A stretch of 64,000 nt of DNA, taken from contig CAMNOU010000008.1 of the NCBI GenBank assembly GCA_946546945.1, positions 52,045-116,044 of the forward strand, read 5' to 3'. The notes beneath the pieces are model-generated. The model was not told the DNA's origin, searched no databases, and was given only the letters and a program-made list of their open reading frames with translations. The stretch is from an uncultured Lachnospiraceae bacterium (GTDB lineage: Bacteria > Bacillota > Clostridia > Lachnospirales > Lachnospiraceae). How positions within the stretch are numbered: position 1 is the stretch's first letter; each line of letters starts with the position of its first letter. Below are positions 34,735-43,429 of this stretch, one piece after another. Position numbers and translations under genes: made by a program.

Positions 34735-34780
34735 AAGAGCCGCATCCAACCGATAAATGGAATGTGGCTCTTTCTTTTTT
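34735..34780 (+). terminator. Terminator of the MFS transporter gene
   Basis: An 11-bp stem AAGAGCCGCAT (34735-34745) with ATGTGGCTCTT (34762-34772) followed by TTTCTTTTTT. A second small hairpin, GAACGC-TTCG-GCGTTC at 34715-34730, lies just before it. Confidence 0.9.
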
Positions 34781-34858
34781 GAGAAAAATAGTGTAAACTG
34801 TATGGATAAACAGACTGCAGAGAGGTGCCCCGGCATGGGGCAGAAGACAGGAGAAATG

Positions 34859-35806
34859 ATGAATATTGTCTTTCTTGACGCGGACTCGATCGGCTCAGAT
34901 ATCGATTTGTCCGGATTTGATCAACTTGGAAATGTGACGATCTATGGTCACTCAACAAATGAACAGGTGCCGCAGCGCATTTACGACGCGGACATTGCAA
35001 TTGTCAACAAGACCGAGATGAATGAAGCGACCATTCAGGACGCTCCCCGGCTGAAGCTGATCTGTGTCACTGCTACCGGGACGAACATCCTGGACAAAGA
35101 GTTTCTGGCAAAGCGCAATATCCGGTGGAACAATGTGGCCGGATATTCCACGGAGAATGTCTCGCAGCATACATTCGCGCTCCTGTTTTATTTATATGAA
35201 AAAATGAGTTATTACGATGCCTATGTGAAAGAAGACAGATATGTCAATGATACCTGCTTTTCACATTTTGCGAATCCGTATCATGAACTCTGCGGCAAAA
35301 CATGGGGCATTATCGGTCTGGGGGCAATCGGACGCCGGGTAGCTGACATAGCGAAGGCCTTCGGATGCCATGTGATTTATTATTCTCCTTCCGGAAGCCG
35401 CCCGCAGGAGGGATATAAACAGGTAAATCTGGATACATTATTAACAATAGCGGACATTGTATCCGTGCATGCGCCGCTGACGGAGAAAACAGAGAACCTG
35501 ATGAATGCCGCCGCGTTTGACAAAATGAAGCCATCCGCGATTTTTATCAACGTCGGGCGGGGGCCGATCATGGACGAGCAGGCGCTGGCGGATGCGATTG
35601 AAAACGGGAAAATTGCGGGAGCGGGACTGGATGTGCTGAGTGAGGAACCCATGGCTCCTGATAATCCGCTCCGCCGGATCAAGGACAGCACAAAACTTGT
35701 GATCACGCCGCATATCGCGTGGGCCAGCGTGGAAGCGAGAGCGCGGCTGATGGAGATTGTCCTGAACCAGGTGAAGGAATTCGTGGATCATTGTTATGAA
35801 AAATAA
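34859..35806 (+). CDS. D-2-hydroxyacid dehydrogenase
   Basis: 315 residues from ATG 34859; AGGAG at 34849-34853 lies 5 bases before. The NAD-binding loop GLGAIGRRVADIAKAFG is near residue 150. The catalytic residues are Arg in NVGRGPIMDE, Glu in LSEEPM and His in ITPHIAW. This is the glycerate/formate/lactate dehydrogenase-like superfamily; hydroxypyruvate reductase activity is a common annotation. It reduces 2-oxoacids with NADH or NADPH. Its end overlaps the next membrane protein gene by 11 bases. Confidence 0.9.
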   Translation: MNIVFLDADSIGSDIDLSGFDQLGNVTIYGHSTNEQVPQRIYDADIAIVNKTEMNEATIQDAPRLKLICVTATGTNILDKEFLAKRNIRWNNVAGYSTENVSQHTFALLFYLYEKMSYYDAYVKEDRYVNDTCFSHFANPYHELCGKTWGIIGLGAIGRRVADIAKAFGCHVIYYSPSGSRPQEGYKQVNLDTLLTIADIVSVHAPLTEKTENLMNAAAFDKMKPSAIFINVGRGPIMDEQALADAIENGKIAGAGLDVLSEEPMAPDNPLRRIKDSTKLVITPHIAWASVEARARLMEIVLNQVKEFVDHCYEK

Positions 35807-36791
35807 AAAAAACTGGATCAAATTAATCTTTGTTATTGTATTAATCCTGATCATTATCTATACGTTTCGCGGTTCGTGGAATGATATCTGGGAACAGTTG
35901 AAAAATACGGCGCCCTGGGTTCTGGGGCTGATCGCAGCTGCTACGGTGATCTATCATCTTCTGGAGGGATCGATCACCTGGACCCTGGCCAGACGCTGCA
36001 ATCCGGGATTCAGGCTCAGAGATGGTTTTTACTGTGCCTTTTTCTGCTCCTTTTACCGGCTCTCCACACTGGGAAGCGGACAGGGAGTGGCAGCGGTCGT
36101 GTTTCTGGGCAAAAAAGGAGTGGATTACTCGGAAGCAACAGGAATGTATATGATGCAGTATATGCTTCACAAGGTAAGCATCGCCATATTCAGCGGATTG
36201 TTTTTCTTTTTGAACTGGCAGGTGATGTCGCAGAATTACCGGAACTATGCCGTATATCTGATTCTGGCCTATGTCCTCACCGTCCTCATTTCGGCGGGAC
36301 TGATCCTCCTTGCGGTATGGCAGAAATCTCATGAGCTGATCTTGTTTCTTGTTCGTAAACTCAACAAAAACAATAAACTGGACGGGATTCTGGAAAAACT
36401 GGAGAGCAGTTTTTCCATTATGGAGAAATCAACCGCAAAGCTTTTGAAGGATGTAAAACTGCTGATCATTATTTTTATAAAAAATATGGTCAAGCTGTTC
36501 TTCTGGTACAGCATACCGTTTCTGATCATGCTCGGAACGGGAGAAATAACACTGCTGTCATCCCTGTCGGTGACCTCGCTGTCCGTCATGACAGCAGCGG
36601 TTATTCCGACTCCTGCGGGAATCGGGTCGACGGAGCTGATCATGACCAGCCTGTACCGGGTACTGACAGATGTCAATAAAGCCGGCGCCATTACCCTGCT
36701 GTACCGGGTCGCGACCTTTATTCTTCCTTTCCTGATCGGGGCAGTACTGATTCTCACAGAGAGAGTGGTCAAACGGATGCGGAAAGTGTGA
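35796..36791 (+). CDS. Lysylphosphatidylglycerol synthase-like membrane protein (UPF0104 / flippase-like)
   Basis: A 331-residue integral membrane protein with about eight hydrophobic helices. FYRLSTLGSGQGVAAVVFLGKKGV near residue 88 and TPAGIGSTELIM near 272 are the conserved segments of the MprF N-terminal-like family (AglD/UPF0104). The chain lacks the cytoplasmic synthase domain of full MprF, so it may flip or move a lipid rather than modify it. It overlaps the dehydrogenase gene by 11 bases. Function is not established. Confidence 0.8.
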   Translation: MKNKKNWIKLIFVIVLILIIIYTFRGSWNDIWEQLKNTAPWVLGLIAAATVIYHLLEGSITWTLARRCNPGFRLRDGFYCAFFCSFYRLSTLGSGQGVAAVVFLGKKGVDYSEATGMYMMQYMLHKVSIAIFSGLFFFLNWQVMSQNYRNYAVYLILAYVLTVLISAGLILLAVWQKSHELILFLVRKLNKNNKLDGILEKLESSFSIMEKSTAKLLKDVKLLIIIFIKNMVKLFFWYSIPFLIMLGTGEITLLSSLSVTSLSVMTAAVIPTPAGIGSTELIMTSLYRVLTDVNKAGAITLLYRVATFILPFLIGAVLILTERVVKRMRKV

Positions 36792-36821
36792 AAGGGAATC
36801 CTGACGGCTGACAAAAAGGAC

Positions 36822-36850
36822 TTGTACAATGCAGGATAATGAGTTATAAT
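36822..36850 (+). promoter_or_regulatory. Promoter of the rib operon
   Basis: TTGTAC at 36822-36827, 17-base spacer and perfect TATAAT at 36845-36850, about 25 bases before the FMN aptamer. Confidence 0.8.
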
Positions 36851-36870
36851 ATCCTAAGTGAACAGAACAG

Positions 36871-37012
36871 AATCTTCAGGGCAGGGTGACCGGGTATGAT
36901 CGATCCGGAATTCCCGACCGGCGGTACAGCCCGCGAGCGCATTGGCGCTGATTTGGTGACTCCGATTCGGATATTCCAAAGCCGACAGTATAGTCTGGAT
37001 GAAAGAAGAGTG
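36871..37012 (+). promoter_or_regulatory. FMN riboswitch (RFN element)
   Basis: The classic FMN aptamer signatures are in order: TTCAGGGCAGGGTGA, ATTCCCGACCGGCGGTA, AGCCCGCGAGCGC, GATTTGGTG, and CCAAAGCCGACAGTATAGTC, GGATGAAAGAAGAG. The basal P1 stem joins the two ends. A terminator at 37047-37085 follows, so the riboswitch controls transcription: with FMN bound, the terminator forms and ribDEBAH are shut off. Confidence 0.97.
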
Positions 37013-37046
37013 CTTATTATTCTATAGAATACGATATTGGCATTTT

Positions 37047-37085
37047 AACCCCTGGGATTTTTTCCGGGGGTTTTGTTACTTTTTT
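37047..37085 (+). terminator. Riboswitch expression-platform terminator
   Basis: AACCCCTGG (37047-37055) pairs with CCGGGGGTT (37064-37072) around an ATTTTTTT-type loop; the T-tract TTTTG...CTTTTTT follows. Lies 23 bases before the ribD start and after the FMN aptamer. Confidence 0.88.
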
Positions 37086-37107
37086 GACAAATATAAGGAG
37101 GGATCTT

Positions 37108-38250
37108 TTGAATAAGAAGGATTATATGAGAAGAGCCCTGGAACTGGCTGAGCTTGGAGCCGGCTATACCAATCCGAATCCGATGGTGGGATGCGTTGTT
37201 GTGAAGGACGGGCGTATTATTGCGGAAGGATACCATGAACGTTACGGAGAATTCCATGCAGAGAGAAATGCGCTTACCAGATGCACAGATGATACAGAAG
37301 GCGCAGATCTGTATGTCACGCTGGAACCCTGCTGTCATTACGGGAAGACGCCTCCCTGCACAGAGATCATCATAGAGAAAAAGATCGGCCGTGTTTTTGT
37401 CGGGAGCATGGACTCCAATCCGCTTGTTGCAGGTAAGGGAGTGCAGATCTTGCGGGAGGCCGGTATCAAAGTGGAGACGGGCATCCTGGAAGAGGAGTGC
37501 CGGAAGCTGAATGAAGTGTTCTATCATTATGTGGAGACGAAGCTGCCTTTTGTCGTCATGAAATATGCGATGACACTGGATGGAAAGATCGCCTGTGCGA
37601 CCGGTGATTCAAAATGGGTGACGGGCGAAGCGGCCAGAAATCATGTTCATTTGCTGAGAAAACGCTATAAGGGAATCATGGCAGGAATCGGAACCGTTCT
37701 GGCGGATGATCCGATGCTGAACTGCCGGGTCGCCGACGATGCGGATCCAGTGCGGATCATCTGTGACAGCAGGATGCGGATCCCGCTTGAAAGCAGACTG
37801 GTCCGGACCGCCGGTGAGATTCCGCTGATCGTCGCGTGTTCGGAGAAGGCCTATGAAGCAGAGGAAAATACACAGAAACGCCGGGCTTTAGAAGAGGCGG
37901 GCGTGACTCTGATCCCGGCCGGGCAGACAGAACAGGTGGATCTGCGTGCGCTGATGCGGATCCTGGGCGAAGAGAAAATCGACAGTATTCTTCTGGAGGG
38001 CGGCGGCACCCTCAATGCATCGGCTCTGGAAGCAGGGATTGTCAGTAAGGTCTATGCATATATAGCCGGGAAAATTGTCGGAGGAAAAACCGCGCCAACC
38101 CCGGTTTCAGGGAGGGGCATATCGAAAATGCCGGATGCCTTCTGCCTGGAAAATATGGAAATCAGGCAGATCGGAGAGGATATCTGCATCGTTGGATATC
38201 CGATGGAAAAGAGAACGCCTGATTTGCAGGATGAAATAGAAAGAAGGTGA
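37108..38250 (+). CDS. ribD: Riboflavin biosynthesis protein RibD (deaminase/reductase)
   Basis: 380 residues from a TTG start at 37108; AAGGAGGG at 37095-37102 lies 5 bases upstream. ATG 37126 is the alternative. N-terminal deaminase zinc site: HAERNAL near residue 50 and PCCHYGKTPPC near 75. The C-terminal reductase domain begins near residue 145 (FVVMKYAMTLDGKIA). It converts the GTP-derived pyrimidine through deamination and side-chain reduction. First gene of ribD-ribE-ribBA-ribH under an FMN riboswitch. Confidence 0.96.
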   Translation: MNKKDYMRRALELAELGAGYTNPNPMVGCVVVKDGRIIAEGYHERYGEFHAERNALTRCTDDTEGADLYVTLEPCCHYGKTPPCTEIIIEKKIGRVFVGSMDSNPLVAGKGVQILREAGIKVETGILEEECRKLNEVFYHYVETKLPFVVMKYAMTLDGKIACATGDSKWVTGEAARNHVHLLRKRYKGIMAGIGTVLADDPMLNCRVADDADPVRIICDSRMRIPLESRLVRTAGEIPLIVACSEKAYEAEENTQKRRALEEAGVTLIPAGQTEQVDLRALMRILGEEKIDSILLEGGGTLNASALEAGIVSKVYAYIAGKIVGGKTAPTPVSGRGISKMPDAFCLENMEIRQIGEDICIVGYPMEKRTPDLQDEIERR

Positions 38251-38255
38251 CGGAT

Positions 38256-38918
38256 ATGTTTACCGGTCTGGTAGAAGAAGTGGGTACCATTCAGGGGATC
38301 CGCCGGGGGCAGCGTTCCTGTGTGCTGACAATCGGATGCAGAACTGTTCTGGAAGGATCGGCAATCGGGGACAGTATTGCGGTCAATGGAGTATGCCTGA
38401 CCGTGACGTCCATGGGAAGCGGATATTTTACGGCGGATGTGATGTCCGAGACGATGAACCGCAGTTCCCTTGGCAGCCTGACACAAAAAGCCAGCGTGAA
38501 TCTGGAACGGGCAATGCCCGCGGACGGCAGGTTCGGAGGACATTTCGTGTCCGGGCATATTGACGGAACCGGCACAGTCGAGTCCATTCAGCGGGACGAC
38601 AACGCAATCTGGTATACAATCGGGGCGGAGCCCAAACTTCTTCGGTATATTGTTGAAAAAGGTTCCATTACGATCGATGGCATCAGCCTGACGGTGGCTT
38701 TTGTGGATGAGCACTGTTTCCGGGTCTCCATCATCCCCCATACGCAGCAGGTCACTGCGCTGCATGACAGAGGAGTCGGAAGCATTGTGAATCTGGAATG
38801 CGATATTATCGGAAAATATGTGGAAAAATTGCTGAAATATCCTTCTTCGCAGGAGGAACAGGAAGTAAAAAAAGAAAGCAGAATTACAGAAAGCTTTCTG
38901 AGAGAATATGGTTTTTAA
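38256..38918 (+). CDS. ribE: Riboflavin synthase alpha subunit RibE
   Basis: 220 residues from ATG 38256, 8 bases after AGAAGG at 38242-38247; a GTG at 38247 overlaps the ribD stop and is less likely. Starts with MFTGLVEEVG, the hallmark of riboflavin synthase, and holds two lumazine-binding repeats (about 1-95 and 96-190), each with a SxxxxGxCLT-like segment (AVNGVCLTVTS; TIDGISLTVAF). It dismutates two 6,7-dimethyl-8-ribityllumazine molecules to riboflavin. Second gene of the rib operon. Confidence 0.95.
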   Translation: MFTGLVEEVGTIQGIRRGQRSCVLTIGCRTVLEGSAIGDSIAVNGVCLTVTSMGSGYFTADVMSETMNRSSLGSLTQKASVNLERAMPADGRFGGHFVSGHIDGTGTVESIQRDDNAIWYTIGAEPKLLRYIVEKGSITIDGISLTVAFVDEHCFRVSIIPHTQQVTALHDRGVGSIVNLECDIIGKYVEKLLKYPSSQEEQEVKKESRITESFLREYGF

Positions 38919-38943
38919 TTAAGGAAAACGGAGGTATAGAAAA

Positions 38944-40149
38944 ATGGCAAAAGAAATTGCACCGGTAGAACAGGCGCTGGAGGACATGAGAAAGGGCAAA
39001 GTCATTCTTGTCATTGATGACCCGGAAAGAGAAAATGAGGGAGACCTGATCTGTGCTGCGGAATTCGCGACACAAGCAAATGTAAATCTGATGGCCAGTG
39101 AGGCGAAAGGGCTGATCTGTATGCCGATGAGCGGAGAACTCTGTGACAAGCTGGGACTGGAGCAGATGGTAACAAACAATACGGATAATCACTGCACAGC
39201 CTTTACGGTGTCGATTGATCATGTTGATACAACGACCGGTATTTCCGCGGCAGAGCGTTCCGTTACTGCTATGAAAGCAGTAGAGGATGGAGCAAAAGCG
39301 TCAGATTTCCGCCGTCCGGGGCACATGTTCCCCCTGCGCGCGAAAGACGGAGGCGTTCTGGTCCGTGACGGCCATACGGAAGCAACGGTGGATCTTTGCA
39401 AGATGGCCGGGCTGAAACCCTGTGGTCTTTGCTGTGAGATCATGCGTGAGGACGGCACGATGATGCGTACGACCGAACTGCTCGAATTTGCGGAACGTCT
39501 GGATCTGACGGTAATCACAATCGCGGACCTGATTCAGTACCGTCTGCGGAATGAAAGTCTCGTACAGCGGACTGCCAATGCGAAACTGCCGACGAAATAC
39601 GGCGATTTCCATATTTACGGATATGAGAATAAACTGAATGGAGATCATCATGTGGCGCTTGTTATGGGAGATATCTCGGATGGAGAACCGGTTCTGTGCA
39701 GAGTGCACTCGGAGTGCCTGACGGGAGATGTATTCGGCTCCTCCCGCTGTGACTGCGGAGAGCAGCTTGACCAGGCGATGAAGATGATCGCACAGGAGGG
39801 AAGAGGCGTACTTTTGTATCTTCGCCAGGAAGGCCGCGGCATTGGCCTGATCAATAAACTGAAAGCCTATGAGCTTCAGGAGCAGGGATATGATACCGTT
39901 GAGGCCAATATCATGCTTGGTTTCCCCGCAGATATGCGCGAATATGGTATCGGAGCACAGATCTTAAGCGATCTGGGAGCGAAACGGCTGCGTCTTCTTA
40001 CGAATAATCCGAAGAAAATCACAGGCCTTGGCGGATATGGAATCACCATTGAGGAGCGTGTGCCGATTCAGATCAAAGCACAGAAATTTGATTATTTCTA
40101 TCTGAAGACAAAACAGGATAAAATGGATCACATGACCAACTACAGATAA
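38944..40149 (+). CDS. ribBA: Bifunctional DHBP synthase / GTP cyclohydrolase II RibBA
   Basis: 401 residues with two enzyme domains. RibB (about 1-202): [22 protein letters not shown], and a [11 protein letters not shown] segment. RibA (about 203-400): [18 protein letters not shown] with the zinc-binding Cys residues, [21 protein letters not shown] and [10 protein letters not shown]. RibB makes dihydroxybutanone phosphate from ribulose 5-phosphate; RibA opens the GTP ring. These are the two committed steps of riboflavin synthesis. GGAGG precedes the ATG. Third gene of the rib operon. Confidence 0.97.
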   Translation: MAKEIAPVEQALEDMRKGKVILVIDDPERENEGDLICAAEFATQANVNLMASEAKGLICMPMSGELCDKLGLEQMVTNNTDNHCTAFTVSIDHVDTTTGISAAERSVTAMKAVEDGAKASDFRRPGHMFPLRAKDGGVLVRDGHTEATVDLCKMAGLKPCGLCCEIMREDGTMMRTTELLEFAERLDLTVITIADLIQYRLRNESLVQRTANAKLPTKYGDFHIYGYENKLNGDHHVALVMGDISDGEPVLCRVHSECLTGDVFGSSRCDCGEQLDQAMKMIAQEGRGVLLYLRQEGRGIGLINKLKAYELQEQGYDTVEANIMLGFPADMREYGIGAQILSDLGAKRLRLLTNNPKKITGLGGYGITIEERVPIQIKAQKFDYFYLKTKQDKMDHMTNYR

Positions 40150-40191
40150 TTACAAAACAGGATGAAGGAAAGAGAAAACAGGAGGATTATG

Positions 40192-40662
40192 ATGAGAGTA
40201 TTAGAAGGAAAAGTAGTTGCTGAGGGAATGAAAGTCGGAATTGTTGCAGCTCGTTTTAATGAGTTCATTGTTTCCAAACTGGTCGGCGGCGCACAGGACG
40301 CGCTGGTGCGGCATGGAGTAAACGATGATAATATCGATCTTGCCTGGGTTCCGGGAGCTTTTGAACTTCCGATTATCGCTAAGAAAATGGCGGAATCAGG
40401 AAAGTATGACGCGGTACTCTGCCTTGGCGCAGTCATCAAAGGAGCAACGAGTCATTATGATCTGGTGTGCGCTGAGACAAGTAAAGGAATCGCGACGGTC
40501 GGGCTTCAGACAGGTGTTCCTACTTTGTTCGGCGTAGTAACAACAGATAATATTGAACAGGCAATTGAACGGGCAGGAACAAAGGCAGGGAACAAGGGCT
40601 ATGACGTGGCATGCTCTGCTATTGAGATGGTAAATCTGATTCACAATATTGCAAAAGCCTGA
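40192..40662 (+). CDS. ribH: 6,7-dimethyl-8-ribityllumazine synthase RibH
   Basis: 156 residues from ATG 40192, 6 bases after AGGAGG at 40180-40185; ATG 40189 is the alternative. [11 protein letters not shown] near residue 16, VPGAFELP near 52 and [12 protein letters not shown] near 80 are the typical active-site segments, the last holding the catalytic His. It condenses the RibD product with dihydroxybutanone phosphate to lumazine; the enzyme forms an icosahedral or pentameric shell. Last gene of the operon, followed by a strong bidirectional terminator. Confidence 0.96.
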   Translation: MRVLEGKVVAEGMKVGIVAARFNEFIVSKLVGGAQDALVRHGVNDDNIDLAWVPGAFELPIIAKKMAESGKYDAVLCLGAVIKGATSHYDLVCAETSKGIATVGLQTGVPTLFGVVTTDNIEQAIERAGTKAGNKGYDVACSAIEMVNLIHNIAKA

Positions 40663-40685
40663 GAACAGGATGTTCTCCTCAACCC

Positions 40686-40727
40686 AAAAAAGCTGTCAGT
40701 CACCGCTCGGTGATTGACAGCTTTTTT
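40686..40727. terminator. Bidirectional terminator after ribH
   Basis: AGCTGTCAGTCACCG (40691-40705) pairs with CGGTGATTGACAGCT (40708-40722), with one G-T wobble, flanked by A-run on the left and T-run on the right. It ends the rib operon on the plus strand and the HAD phosphatase gene on the minus strand. Confidence 0.95.
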
Positions 40728-40734
40728 GAACAGA

Positions 40735-41385
40735 CTACTGCTGATAAAATAAAGGGATCACCTCATCCGCGGAACGAACAACGGCAGAGGCCATGCCGGC
40801 AATCTCGTCAGAGGGCTTTTTCAGATCGGGGATGCACACAACAGGGATTCCTGCCGCGTGTGCGGCGCGTACTCCGTTTTCGGAGTCCTCCAGTACAAGC
40901 GCGTCACCCGGCGCAACCGAACGCAGTGCCTTCAGGAAGATATCCGGCGCCGGCTTTGAACGTATGATTTCATCGCCGCCGATGATATAGGAAAAACAGG
41001 TGTCAAGCTCTGCCCGCTCCAGATAATCCCGGACATAGAGATGTGATGTCGAAGATGCCACACAACAGGTTACCTTTTGCTGTGCGAACCATTCCAGAAG
41101 GAGACGGATTCCGGGTTTTACAGAGGGACCGTTTTCCCGGATCGATGCATTGACGAGCGCACGGGTCCGGGAGGTGATCTCATCGGCCGGATAATCATTT
41201 CCGTACAGCCGGATCAGCATTTCCCGGAGGTTTTCCCCGGCCAGTCCGATCGTCTGAATATAATCCTCCTCCCGTGCCGGGTAGCCGTATTCTTTCAGAA
41301 CAATATTTTTCTTATTCATAAAAAGACGCTCTGTGTCAAAAATCAGACCGTCCATATCAAAAATAGCAAGCTTTGGTGTTTTCAT
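40735..41385 (-). CDS. HAD-family phosphatase (beta-phosphoglucomutase-like subgroup)
   Basis: 216 residues from ATG 41385, with AGGAG 8 bases upstream; the longer reading has no ribosome site. Motif I AIFDMDGLIFDTE is at residue 7, motif II in VASSTSH, motif III Lys in SKPAPDIF, and motif IV in VLEDSENGV. The helical cap domain after motif I fits the C1-cap HAD subgroup with small phosphosugar substrates. Located between the rib terminator and spoVT on the same strand as spoVT. Confidence 0.9.
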   Translation of the reverse strand: MKTPKLAIFDMDGLIFDTERLFMNKKNIVLKEYGYPAREEDYIQTIGLAGENLREMLIRLYGNDYPADEITSRTRALVNASIRENGPSVKPGIRLLLEWFAQQKVTCCVASSTSHLYVRDYLERAELDTCFSYIIGGDEIIRSKPAPDIFLKALRSVAPGDALVLEDSENGVRAAHAAGIPVVCIPDLKKPSDEIAGMASAVVRSADEVIPLFYQQ

Positions 41386-41471
41386 GGACAAATCTCCTCT
41401 CTGTAACGTATGGAATAAATAAGGATCATGCAGGTAAAATTGTATCATAAGATTTGCCATGTGTGAATTGT

Positions 41472-42020
41472 TTACTGTTCCATTTGCAGTCCGAGAAACC
41501 TGGCGGCTGTCTGCGCCAGCTTATCCTGCGTTTCCCCGGATTGCTTTTTCGGATCTTCGCTGAGCAGAATGACGGCGCCGATGGCATCCCCTTCGCAGAT
41601 GATGGTGCTGATCGCCTGGGTCCTGAAATCGGAAGAGTCATCCGGTGTAATCTTTATAAACTGGTGATCATTTTTCTCACTGACCTGATGAGCCCGGTCT
41701 TCAATCATATATTCCAGCTGTCTGCTGATCGGTTTTCCGTCAAAATGTTTCCTGCCGTTCCCGGCCGCGGCAATAATGTGGTCCCGGTCGCTGACACAGA
41801 CAAGATATCCTGTCGTCTGCGCCAGACTTTCCGCATACTGGCCGGCGAACATGCCGAGTTCGCTGATGGGAGAGTATTTTTTCAAAATAATCTCTCCTTC
41901 GCGGTCAGTAAATATTTCCAGAGGATCGCCTTCCCTGATCCGGAGTGTTCGGCGGATTTCCTTGGGCACGACCACCCTCCCCAGATCATCGATTCTGCGG
42001 ACAATTCCAGTTGCTTTCAT
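41472..42020 (-). CDS. spoVT: Stage V sporulation protein T (SpoVT), AbrB/GAF regulator
   Basis: 182 residues from ATG 42020, with AAAGGA 9 bases upstream. The N-terminal AbrB-type swapped-hairpin domain reads MKATGIVRRIDDLGRVVVPKEIRRTLRIREGDPLEIF (given in pieces), and the C-terminal half (about 55-178) is a GAF-like domain. Its length matches SpoVT of Bacillus (178). SpoVT adjusts forespore gene expression under sigma-G. Its presence supports a spore-forming host. It is divergent from a shortened TetR gene at 42191. Confidence 0.93.
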   Translation of the reverse strand: MKATGIVRRIDDLGRVVVPKEIRRTLRIREGDPLEIFTDREGEIILKKYSPISELGMFAGQYAESLAQTTGYLVCVSDRDHIIAAAGNGRKHFDGKPISRQLEYMIEDRAHQVSEKNDHQFIKITPDDSSDFRTQAISTIICEGDAIGAVILLSEDPKKQSGETQDKLAQTAARFLGLQMEQ

Positions 42021-42145
42021 TTCGATATCCTTTCTTATGCATTTTATACAGTTTATTATTTGTAAAAGTGGGAGATTTATGCATTGGGTTTCCAATAATC
42101 CGTCTTTTCGCTTTCCGGAAAATATGGTACACTTCTTCTGATGAT

Positions 42146-42162
42146 TCTTCTCACACTGAGAT
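42146..42162 (+). repeat. Half copy of the TCTCAGTG palindromic element
   Basis: The sequence TCTTCTCACACTGAGAT is identical over 17 bases to the right arm and loop of copy 1 (24905-24921). The left arm is absent. It lies 28 bases before the TetR-family start. Confidence 0.55.
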
Positions 42163-42190
42163 GAATAAATAAGGCCGGAGGAAGAAACGA

Positions 42191-42595
42191 ATGGGAAGAA
42201 AAAGAACGGCAAATACAAAGGGAAAGATCATTTCGGCGGCCTGGCGGCTGTTTTATGAACAGGGCTATGAGGAGACGACGATTGATGATATCATAGCCGA
42301 ATCCGGGACATCGAGAGGTTCTTTCTATCATTATTTTGAGGGAAAGGATGCGCTGCTGGGCTCTCTTTCCTATTTGTTTGATGAGAAATATACGGAGCTG
42401 GAACCGAAGCTTTCCGGTTTTGCGACCTGCATGGAACAGCTGATTTTTCTGAATCAGGAACTGTTTGGAATGATCGAGAATTCCATTGCGATTGAGCTGC
42501 CGGCATTTTTCTGCGGACTTGCAGTCAATATCATAGTGAGTCTTGCGACGGCGCCGCCGTCAGTGGAGATTGTAAAAGAATTTGAAAGTGTATAA
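42191..42595 (+). CDS. TetR/AcrR-family regulator, shortened
   Basis: A 134-residue protein. Residues 1-60 form an intact TetR HTH: an N-terminal positively charged segment, IISAAWRLFYEQGYEETTIDDI and GTSRGSFYHYFEGKDALL. The ligand-binding domain is much shorter than the usual 130-150 residues: after residue 85 the chain reads MIENSIAIELPAFF and ends at FESV. This suggests loss of an internal stretch and of the C-terminal part. DNA binding may remain; dimerisation and ligand sensing are doubtful. AGGAAGAAACG is upstream. A strong terminator follows directly. Confidence 0.75.
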   Translation: MGRKRTANTKGKIISAAWRLFYEQGYEETTIDDIIAESGTSRGSFYHYFEGKDALLGSLSYLFDEKYTELEPKLSGFATCMEQLIFLNQELFGMIENSIAIELPAFFCGLAVNIIVSLATAPPSVEIVKEFESV

Positions 42596-42599
42596 AAAA

Positions 42600-42640
42600 A
42601 CAGGGTCTTAAATCGTGGAGATTAAGACCCTGTCTTTTTG
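42600..42640 (+). terminator. Terminator after the TetR-family gene
   Basis: ACAGGGTCTTAA (42600-42611) pairs perfectly with TTAAGACCCTGT (42622-42633), 10-base loop, tail CTTTTTG. The A-run before the stem means it can also act on the minus-strand gene at 42648. Confidence 0.92.
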
Positions 42641-42647
42641 ACGGAAA

Positions 42648-43064
42648 TCATTTTCGTGAGGTCAGATGGCGGGTTTTTGTATTGCTGTTTGTGTGTGGTG
42701 TCCGGTGTTCTGTGTGAAACCAGTCATCCAGATCATCGTTCAGTTTTTCCCAGTCAGATAACTTTCCGACATTAAAGAAAATGAAGTGCTCACCGCTTCT
42801 GGTATCGATTGAAATGTATTGCAGATTACCATCCATCGCTTTTTTTCGAGCCTCGTCAAACAGGAAAGACTGATTTCCGATATTGTTTGAGATTTTCGAT
42901 GCGTTGCTGACGGAAGAAAATCCGTTCCCGAATATGCGGGACAGATATCCGTAGGACATATCATGTATACCATACTCTTTAATAGCCGACAGTTCGATTC
43001 TGGAATCGCCCACCTGAACGCTGGATGAGGCTTCAATCACAACTCTGAGTCCTGCATTCTTCAT
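42648..43064 (-). CDS. Hypothetical protein, unrecognised
   Basis: A 138-residue soluble protein with no transmembrane segment. The N-terminal half has alternating hydrophobic strands (GLRVVIEASSSVQVGDSRIELS); residues 85-110 read ISIDTRSGEHFIFFNVGKLSDWEKLNDDLDDWF, which could be a PH-like or beta-barrel domain followed by a helix; the tail is basic. GAGTTG lies before the start and a good promoter (43137-43165) drives it. No family recognised. The gene sits between the TetR terminator and the antiporter operon and runs away from it. Confidence 0.6.
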   Translation of the reverse strand: MKNAGLRVVIEASSSVQVGDSRIELSAIKEYGIHDMSYGYLSRIFGNGFSSVSNASKISNNIGNQSFLFDEARKKAMDGNLQYISIDTRSGEHFIFFNVGKLSDWEKLNDDLDDWFHTEHRTPHTNSNTKTRHLTSRK

Positions 43065-43136
43065 GAGATCAACTCCTTTGATATGATATCTATGATTATT
43101 ATGTTCCTCTGAGAATTGTAGTATTCTCTCAATCTA

Positions 43137-43165
43137 TTTATACCACAATTAACCGGAAACGGCAA
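43137..43165 (-). promoter_or_regulatory. Promoter of the orphan gene at 42648-43064
   Basis: On the minus strand TTGCCG (43160-43165) and TATAAA (43137-43142), 17-base spacer. Confidence 0.6.
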
Positions 43166-43337
43166 CTATTGTCAGAAAAATAACACAAAAAACTGAATAA
43201 TAATTCATCGATATTCAGGGATACGATTTTCGTTATATTATATGGAATTTATGGGTGCACCCAAGGATATATTTGTGCAGTTCGTGTTTTTTTTGCTGTG
43301 CAAACAAAAGAAACTGTAAAAAATAACCAATTATTCC

Positions 43338-43366
43338 TTGTATGAATACATAGAATTTAGTATGAT
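43338..43366 (+). promoter_or_regulatory. Promoter of the Mrp-type antiporter operon
   Basis: TTGTAT at 43338-43343, 17-base spacer, TATGAT at 43361-43366, 64 bases before the first gene. Confidence 0.65.
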
Positions 43367-43429
43367 ATAGTTATTGTTAATGATAAAACTGGTTCCCACT
43401 TCGGTGAGATGTGGTATGGGAGGCGTATT

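Larger units (their letters stand above)
36792..37107 (+). other. 316-base regulatory region before ribD
   Basis: Holds, in order, the rib promoter (36822-36850), the FMN riboswitch (36871-37012), and a terminator (37047-37085). No ORF of note. Confidence 0.85.
43065..43429. other. 365-base divergent intergenic region
   Basis: AT-rich region holding the promoter of the orphan gene (43137-43165, minus strand) and of the antiporter operon (43338-43366, plus strand). An inverted repeat GGGTGCACCC lies at 43253-43262. No ORF or RNA element was recognised. Confidence 0.6.
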
